NCBI RefSeq assembly: GCF_029338255.1 | Contig: NZ_CP119787.1 | Location: 868,001 to 932,000 of the forward strand | Direction: 5' to 3' | DNA: 64,000 nt | From: Haloarcula halobia | Lineage (GTDB): Archaea; Halobacteriota; Halobacteria; Halobacteriales; Haloarculaceae | Shown: piece by piece, positions 59,289 through 64,000 of the stretch | Layout of the letters: each line of letters opens with the position of its first letter | Numbering within the stretch: the first letter of the stretch is position 1 | Translations under genes and position numbers: made by a program | Notes under the pieces: model-generated | What the model was told of the DNA's origin: nothing | Database searches by the model: none | What the model saw: the letters and a program-made list of their open reading frames with translations, nothing else

Positions 59289-60779
59289 TCACCGCCACAC
59301 GCGGTACCCGACCGCACCCAGGGCGAGTACGATGGCGAGTCCGACGACGGGCAATAGCGGGAATCCGCCCCCACTGGGCGTTCGGGTGACGACTTCGCGC
59401 TCGACGGGGACCTCGGTAACCGCACTTCGTTCGACGCCGTCGACGACGTACTGTACCTCGACCGGGACCGAGGAGACGTTCCCCTCGACGTTCGCTTGGA
59501 GGGTGAAGGAGGCGAAGTCGCTCGCCGCGATCTCGCCGATGAAGTACTCGGCGGCACCAACTCGCTGTGCATCACCGACCGAAACAACGACGGCCTCCGC
59601 TTCGGTCGACCCGACGTTACCGGCAGTTGCCGATATCTCGATCCGTCCGCCTCTCTGGACCGCATCCAGATCCGTCAGGGTCACTTCGGCGGGGTTCGGT
59701 GGAGCGGTGAACGAAGCCTGGACCGTCTGGGTCGTCCGGCGCCGCACTCCGTCCTTGGTGTATTCGAGCGTCACGTTTACTGGGAGCGTGCCAGCCTCTT
59801 CGGCGGTCGCGGGGAACGTGAACGTGGCCGTCTCGCCGGCCGACACGTTGGCACGGACGCGCTGAGTGACGTCGAACGCCGCCGCCGGTGAGGACGCAGT
59901 GACCCGCAGTTGTCGGACCTCCTCGTCGAGACCGTTCGCAACGGTGACGTTTACCGGCCTGGTTGCACCCGGAACTGCGTCACGGACCGAGAGCTCGATC
60001 TGGGGACGGTCACCGGATGCGGCGAGTCGGTCGGTCCCGACGCTCATCTGCTTCGTGACAGTCCTGGTTTGCCCACCGTCTGTGGTGTACTGGAGCGTTG
60101 CCCGTACCGTGCTCGGAGCGTCTTCGAGGAAGGTCGCGGTGTAGGTGAACGACCGTTTCGAACCGGACTTGAGGACCGCCGCGATACGCTCGGGATTCTC
60201 GACGGCTACGTTAGATCCGTTTACGAAGAGGCGGACGTCGCGGATCTCGTTCGACTCGCCGTTGGTCACGTTGACCGACACCTCTGTTTCGCCACCGACC
60301 TTCGGATTCTGTGCCCGCACGTTCAGTCCGGGACCATCGCCGCCGACGACGACGGTCAGGGGGTACTCGCGCCGGACGTAGTCGCCGTCGGGCATCCGTC
60401 CGGTAGCGAACACGCGGAGATTCTTCACGCCGGGATTGTCGAACGAGAGCGTCAGTGGGACCGTCAAACTCCGACCGCCACTCACGGTTCCGATGTTCTC
60501 CGCTCGCGCTCTGTCGTTGGCACTACCCGCCGGTCGGACGTATACGTCCGTTATCTTCACCGCTTTCGACCGGTTCGTCGAGCTTCGAACAGTCGTCCTG
60601 ATCTCTACCAGCTGGCCGGGGGCCGGCTGTTCGGCCGAGAGTGTCACGTTCGTGATGGCGATGTTGGATTCGGCCGACACCGTCCCCACAGCGATTGGGG
60701 CGACTGTGACAAGGAGTAACGTGAGGAGGACCACGGGCCAAATCGATGCCGGAGATCGCGTTCGCACTGACCCGATCAT
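59289..60779 (-). CDS. Membrane-anchored CARDB-like surface protein of the ABC operon
   Basis: The product is 496 aa. A signal peptide (IWPVVLLTLLLVTVAPIAVG) is followed by repeated Ig-like beta domains of the CARDB/NEW3 kind (ITNVTLSAEQPAPGQLVEIR, GGETEVSVNVTNGESNEIRD, RIEISATAGNVGSTEAEAVV). A C-terminal helix anchors it (FPLLPVVGLAIVLALGAVGY, then RVWR). It lies first in the operon and outside the cell, the place a MacA-like adaptor would take in bacteria, though there is no sequence likeness to MacA. It may bind substrate or bridge to the S-layer. Confidence 0.82.
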   Translation of the reverse strand: MIGSVRTRSPASIWPVVLLTLLLVTVAPIAVGTVSAESNIAITNVTLSAEQPAPGQLVEIRTTVRSSTNRSKAVKITDVYVRPAGSANDRARAENIGTVSGGRSLTVPLTLSFDNPGVKNLRVFATGRMPDGDYVRREYPLTVVVGGDGPGLNVRAQNPKVGGETEVSVNVTNGESNEIRDVRLFVNGSNVAVENPERIAAVLKSGSKRSFTYTATFLEDAPSTVRATLQYTTDGGQTRTVTKQMSVGTDRLAASGDRPQIELSVRDAVPGATRPVNVTVANGLDEEVRQLRVTASSPAAAFDVTQRVRANVSAGETATFTFPATAEEAGTLPVNVTLEYTKDGVRRRTTQTVQASFTAPPNPAEVTLTDLDAVQRGGRIEISATAGNVGSTEAEAVVVSVGDAQRVGAAEYFIGEIAASDFASFTLQANVEGNVSSVPVEVQYVVDGVERSAVTEVPVEREVVTRTPSGGGFPLLPVVGLAIVLALGAVGYRVWR

Positions 60780-61061
60780 CGATGCGATGCTAATGGAGGG
60801 GCTTGATTGGGGACCATTCCGTACCGGGTTCTCTCCAATAGATATTAATTCTGGTGATATGTAACAATCGTGTCTACTCCGTCCTGTCGCCGTACCGTCT
60901 ACACAGACACTGCAGCGACGGATGTCGGCCGTCTCACCGGTGAGGGAGTCCGCTGACGGACGTGTGACGTAACAGACTCCAACCTCGAAAAGCGAAGTAC
61001 GAGGCTGTCCGAGGCCTGAAACAATAACCTCTAAACTGTCCCGCTGCTCTTTGACAGGCGT

Positions 61062-61259
61062 ATGTCCCTGTCAAGAGACGTCCTCCTGTTCAGTATCGTC
61101 CTGATGCTGTTGGCTGTCCGGATCGAAGCTCGTGGATACGGCAGTTCGGGGGAGATCGTCCTCGTCTCGCTCGGAATCGGACTGCTCGGAATCGTCGGGA
61201 GTTTCGTCTCGTCGGTAGCCTCTATGGGTCACCGGCCTGATTCCGACCCGTCTGAGTGA
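61062..61259 (+). CDS. Small two-helix membrane protein
   Basis: The product is 65 aa. Two hydrophobic helices: DVLLFSIVLMLLAVRIEARG and IVLVSLGIGLLGIVGSFVSS, with a polar Asp/Ser tail. It has no recognisable family. The preceding 280 bp contain no gene I can see and include an AT-rich patch at about 60838-60865. Confidence 0.6.
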   Translation: MSLSRDVLLFSIVLMLLAVRIEARGYGSSGEIVLVSLGIGLLGIVGSFVSSVASMGHRPDSDPSE

Positions 61260-61403
61260 TCTGCGACCTGTGAGACCGACATTCACTCCATTGGCACTGG
61301 TTCACTAGTTCCTGCTGCTGATACCCGCTATCGTCAGCACGACGTCCGTGACGGGTGAACGAATCCCCAGATTATATGCTGATTCTTTGCATTGCTGAGA
61401 GCG

Positions 61404-61625
61404 ATGGTCCCGCTCCAGTTGCCAGGTGGCCCCGAACTGCTCGTGCTCGTGCTCGCCCTCGGTCTCAACCTACTGATTCTCGTTGGGTTCTTGGGTGGCC
61501 TCGGCTACTTCCTCCTCCGGATTCGCTCAGGCGGGAGTGTAAGCGAACGGCTGGACCGCATCGAGCGGAAAGTCAGTCGGTTGGAGGCCCAGGTCGAGCA
61601 ACTTCAGGACGACGAATCGGAGTGA
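61404..61625 (+). CDS. Small membrane protein with coiled-coil tail
   Basis: The product is 73 aa from ATG 61404 (an ATG 12 bp earlier is possible). One helix LLVLVLALGLNLLILVGFLG plus the following GLGYFLLRI spans the membrane. The tail ERLDRIERKVSRLEAQVEQL is a heptad coiled coil. This layout is common among haloarchaeal small proteins and is also reminiscent of TatA-like design, but it lacks the FG hinge of TatA. The function is unknown. Confidence 0.65.
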   Translation: MVPLQLPGGPELLVLVLALGLNLLILVGFLGGLGYFLLRIRSGGSVSERLDRIERKVSRLEAQVEQLQDDESE

Positions 61626-61901
61626 GTGGCTTACGAGATGCGCTCTCAGGAAGGGTGTGATAACGCGCGACGTACCGATGTCGCGTTGTTGACTTCCCGT
61701 GAGAGTGCCTCGAGCACAGACCCGTTGGGTCTCTCAGTAACATACCGACCTTGGGCTGCCAATTGTAGCTCGCTGTGAATAGTTGTCGTACACAACGGGC
61801 TTTTCTGACGCCGTGCCAGAGACACAGCGCGAGTGGAGCACCAACCGGAGCTCGATTACTGCGCTTGCCGACCGGTTCATCACGGAGAAAACCTGCAGGG
61901 G

Positions 61902-62408
61902 TCACTCGGAGATGGCCGGCGTGTATCTGCCGGTGTTCTCTGTGGTGACCACTACGAGCTCGACTCGACCTGAATCTCTGACAAGTGCTTGCAGATAGTT
62001 CACGTATCCCCTTTCCGGAGGGGCTGGATGGAATATCGCTTGAGACATACCATCTCTGTCTGATGTCTGCTGTCCGTCGATGGTACATTCGACTGCGTAC
62101 CAAACGGATTCCGTGAACACACCGGTATACGTCGTGGACTCCTCGGGTGGCAGTTGCTCTGTGGCGGTCAGATTCCGTTGCGGTGCTGGGATCGTTATCT
62201 CGCCCGCTACTGTTCCGGTTTCATTATCTAGGTCACTCCCGACGTCCGTCACGGCCAGTTGTATTGCATGGGGGAGAGAATCCTGGTTGGTAAATTGGAG
62301 GCTTCCAGCTGGGGGATCACCGTTCGTGACCGTGGCGCAACCGGCAAAACTGCCGATAGCGCTTACTCCGACCGCCGTCAGAAACGCACGCCGATTCAGG
62401 GAGGGCAT
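61902..62408 (-). CDS. Twin-arginine lipoprotein
   Basis: The product is 168 aa. The leader NRRAFLTAVGVSAIGSFAGC has twin arginines and a lipobox. The mature domain is beta-rich with a conserved run: SLQFTNQDSLPHAIQLAVTD, TTYTGVFTESVWYAVECTID, and a terminal VRDSGRVELVVVTTENTG. It resembles small haloarchaeal cell-surface domains of unknown function. The frame begins about 350 bp after the convergent DUF1810 gene. Confidence 0.78.
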   Translation of the reverse strand: MPSLNRRAFLTAVGVSAIGSFAGCATVTNGDPPAGSLQFTNQDSLPHAIQLAVTDVGSDLDNETGTVAGEITIPAPQRNLTATEQLPPEESTTYTGVFTESVWYAVECTIDGQQTSDRDGMSQAIFHPAPPERGYVNYLQALVRDSGRVELVVVTTENTGRYTPAISE

Positions 62409-62762
62409 GAGTCATTCCACGTGCCGCCGGAGGACTTAAACCACTTGTGAGAACTGGGACTCGGTCTACGCCCGGACCGATATTTCGTCCCTTACACCTC
62501 TCACGAATAATCTTTGGTCTCGTGCTGACTATACCCTCTGTATCTTGTACGGCGGTACTGACAGGCCCTAGCAGATTGTTGAGGCTGTGCTGCATACGGC
62601 ACGCAAGCCGGTCAGCAGCCCTCCGCCCACAGCCAGGACTGAGAATCGGTCGATACAGAGGGCTAATCTAACAGCGTCGCCGCCGTTTCGGACCGCTGAA
62701 TTATCAACGGGAACTGAGGCGTTCCTATCGGTTACACCGTAGCGCACGGTCCGATACTGGTA
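62409..62762. other. Intergenic region without visible gene
   Basis: Both flanking genes are on the minus strand, so this stretch holds the upstream region of the lipoprotein gene at 61902-62408 and the sequence after the DUF1810 stop. I see no RNA gene, repeat or conserved protein segment. Confidence 0.4.
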
Positions 62763-63197
62763 TTACTCTGAGAGAAACTCCATTGTCTTCTCATCTGTTT
62801 TATTATCATAGTACTTTTCCAGAGCCGTCCGGAACGGAGTCGGATCATCTGCGACAGCATCGAACAACGTCATCGACGAACGGAACTTCAGGTCGTCAGG
62901 TGAGCCAAATATCTCGTTCGCTGTGCGTCCTTCGATTCCGTTCGTTATTTCTGTACATCCTCGCAACCGGTGCCCTAATACAGGATGCGCAAGATACGCT
63001 TCCGCCTCTCGTCGCGACGATATTGCATACTTCCGAGCCGTCGGACTCTTGCCGAGTCCCTCGACCTGCGGGAAGATGAACCACATCCAATGACTTTGCT
63101 TGCGGCCTGATCGCAATTCCCGTTTCACCTGCTCTATTACAGGGTCCTGAGCATCGACGAATCGTTGTAAATTGTGGGGATCATCAGAACTTGTCAT
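62763..63197 (-). CDS. DUF1810 family protein
   Basis: The product is 144 aa; ATG 63197 (MTSSDDPHNLQRFVDAQDP) is the natural start. The family signature is clear: QSHWMWFIFPQVEGLGKSPT, ARKYAISSRREAEAYLAHPV and FGSPDDLKFRSSMTLFDAV. DUF1810 proteins are small helical proteins of unknown function, present in bacteria and a few archaea. A bacterial origin by transfer is likely. Codon use is less GC-rich than the core genes, which supports that. Confidence 0.88.
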   Translation of the reverse strand: MTSSDDPHNLQRFVDAQDPVIEQVKRELRSGRKQSHWMWFIFPQVEGLGKSPTARKYAISSRREAEAYLAHPVLGHRLRGCTEITNGIEGRTANEIFGSPDDLKFRSSMTLFDAVADDPTPFRTALEKYYDNKTDEKTMEFLSE

Positions 63198-63304
63198 TAC
63201 CACCACTTGGCGGCGCAGTAAGAATATAATCTTTGACGTGAGTCGGTCGGATTTCGTATCACCCACTGGAAAAGAATTAACTCACGCTCGGTAGAAGCGC
63301 GTGC

Positions 63305-63481
63305 ATGGACAGCCGACGTACCCTCTACGCCGCTGCGTCCGTTGGTGCGTCGCTATCGTACGTATTCAACGTTCTCGCGTTCACTGGTACCTTCGACGTC
63401 TTCCGTTGGTTCGTGTTCGCCGTCGTCTTTCTCGGGTTTACCTACGGATTCGAGACGTTCATTGACTGGCAGACTGGATAG
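63305..63481 (+). CDS. Small two-helix membrane protein, 58 aa
   Basis: ATG 63305 to TAG 63481 encodes 58 residues: MDSRRTLYAAASVGASLSYV, a second hydrophobic stretch WFVFAVVFLGFTYGFETF, and a short end DWQTG. It is too short for common length cut-offs. The composition, start context and AT-rich upstream (AAAAGAATTAA at 63271-63281) support a real gene. Family unknown. Confidence 0.55.
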   Translation: MDSRRTLYAAASVGASLSYVFNVLAFTGTFDVFRWFVFAVVFLGFTYGFETFIDWQTG

Positions 63482-63629
63482 TGGTGCCGCACTTGGCCCC
63501 AGTCGCAGTTCCGTGAGACTCCCCCCTCGATATTCATCACGCGGGAATTGTCAGAGAGAGGCTCAACAGAGCTCTCTCATCCCGACACCTGAGACAGGTC
63601 TTTGTACCGACCGTCCTAACCGACGAGCG

Positions 63630-64000
63630 ATGCTGACCCTCGCCGTCGCGACGAACGCCGAGACCTACGAGCGGATGGGCGATCCGCTCTCGGCCCGCGG
63701 CATCGACGTGGGCCACGTCCAGGCAAAGGAGCGGGCGATTCCCCTCACCGAGGACCCCTTCGACGACTTCGACGTGGGCTTTGTCTACCCGACGCGCATC
63801 ATGGAGGGCGCCGTCGTCGACGCCTATCTCGACGTCCCGTGGGTCAACGACCGCGAGGCCATCCTGCGCTCGCGCAACAAGGCCGACGTCCTCACCCGCC
63901 TCGGGCGGGCCGACGTGCCGGTCCCCGAGACGGTCATGGTGTCGAACCCCGCCGACGAGGCCGACCTCGTGGCGGCCTTCGAGCGCCTGGGCCCGCCCGT
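63630..64000 (+). CDS. RimK-like ATP-grasp ligase, N-terminal part
   Basis: The gene starts at ATG 63630 and runs out of the window after 123 residues. The pre-ATP-grasp domain (VATNAETYERMGDPLSARGI, FDDFDVGFVYPTRIMEGAVV) and the beginning of the ATP-grasp fold (NDREAILRSRNKADVLTRLG, VPVPETVMVSNPADEADLVA) match RimK-type enzymes. Archaeal members add glutamate to cofactors (MptN/CofF) or act in lysine synthesis (LysX). The branch cannot be told from this part. Confidence 0.8.
   Translation, partial: MLTLAVATNAETYERMGDPLSARGIDVGHVQAKERAIPLTEDPFDDFDVGFVYPTRIMEGAVVDAYLDVPWVNDREAILRSRNKADVLTRLGRADVPVPETVMVSNPADEADLVAAFERLGPP

Noticed and set aside
62447-62671. A 74-codon plus-strand frame with a hydrophobic patch.
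   Set aside because: The hydrophobic part is short and mixed with Arg/Pro/Cys; the region lacks promoter-like sequence and similarity to anything I know.
1-64000. Search by eye for CRISPR arrays, rRNA genes and replication origin (ORB) repeats.
   Set aside because: No regularly spaced repeats of 25-40 bp, no rRNA core sequences and no cluster of origin boxes or orc/cdc6 gene were seen.

Overview
The window is a GC-rich stretch of a halophilic archaeon (class Halobacteria). The predicted proteins are strongly acidic. Family signatures are haloarchaeal: bacterio-opsin-activator (bat) type HTH regulators, a HalX response regulator, a HalOD1 domain, a double-fold archaeal histone, class I (archaeal) CCA transferase, ribosomal protein L10e, twin-arginine lipoproteins and archaeal type IV pilins. 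The rpa2-type / histone / histone-deacetylase run and a nearby azf-type glucose-6-phosphate dehydrogenase look like the conserved haloarchaeal chromosome. Species cannot be fixed from the sequence alone.\n\nLayout. 1-5.1 kb: end of a P1 peptidase, then a tight block of nucleotidyl cyclase-methyltransferase fusion, GNAT acetyltransferase and CpdA-like phosphodiesterase (a possible cyclic-nucleotide module), two small proteins, and cobyrinate a,c-diamide synthase. 5.7-11.7 kb: catabolic genes (fumarylacetoacetase-fold hydrolase, large FAD/Fe-S lactate- or glycolate-type dehydrogenase, 3-hydroxyacyl-CoA-type dehydrogenase) with a decayed IclR regulator. 12-23.4 kb: an accessory region with a pilin, a Zn/Cd-type P-ATPase, two bat-HTH regulators, a metallo-beta-lactamase protein with an internal deletion, an MFS transporter, SHOCT and DUF302 proteins, and several broken genes (halocyanin, ADP-ribosylglycohydrolase, a SHOCT fragment). 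23.6-33.4 kb: a signalling block with a multi-PAS/GAF bat regulator split by an intact insertion sequence, a HemAT-type oxygen transducer, a HalX regulator, a multi-PAS/LOV histidine kinase and a HalOD1 protein.\n\n34-55.2 kb is mostly conserved chromosome: tRNAs (CAU, Asn, Arg, Phe), cca, histone deacetylase, histone, RPA, an azf-type dehydrogenase, mptD, three tandem cold-shock genes, a sugar nucleotidyltransferase, a pilin, a glutathionyl-hydroquinone-reductase-like protein and L10e. 55.5-63.5 kb holds a small EamA transporter, a MacB-like ABC operon (CARDB-like membrane-anchored protein, ATPase, two permeases), and small membrane or lipoproteins. The window ends inside an ATP-grasp (RimK-like) gene.\n\nThe observations I would check first are: (a) the cyclase / GNAT / phosphodiesterase cluster; (b) a repeat architecture shared by the 3' flanks of tRNA-Asn and tRNA-Arg, in which the tRNA 3' end is copied about 145 bp downstream behind a hairpin with a common core, together with similar palindromic inserts elsewhere, one of them inside a coding gene; and (c) the oxygen/light sensory cluster whose upstream regulator was cleanly split by an insertion sequence. 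No rRNA, CRISPR array or replication origin was seen.
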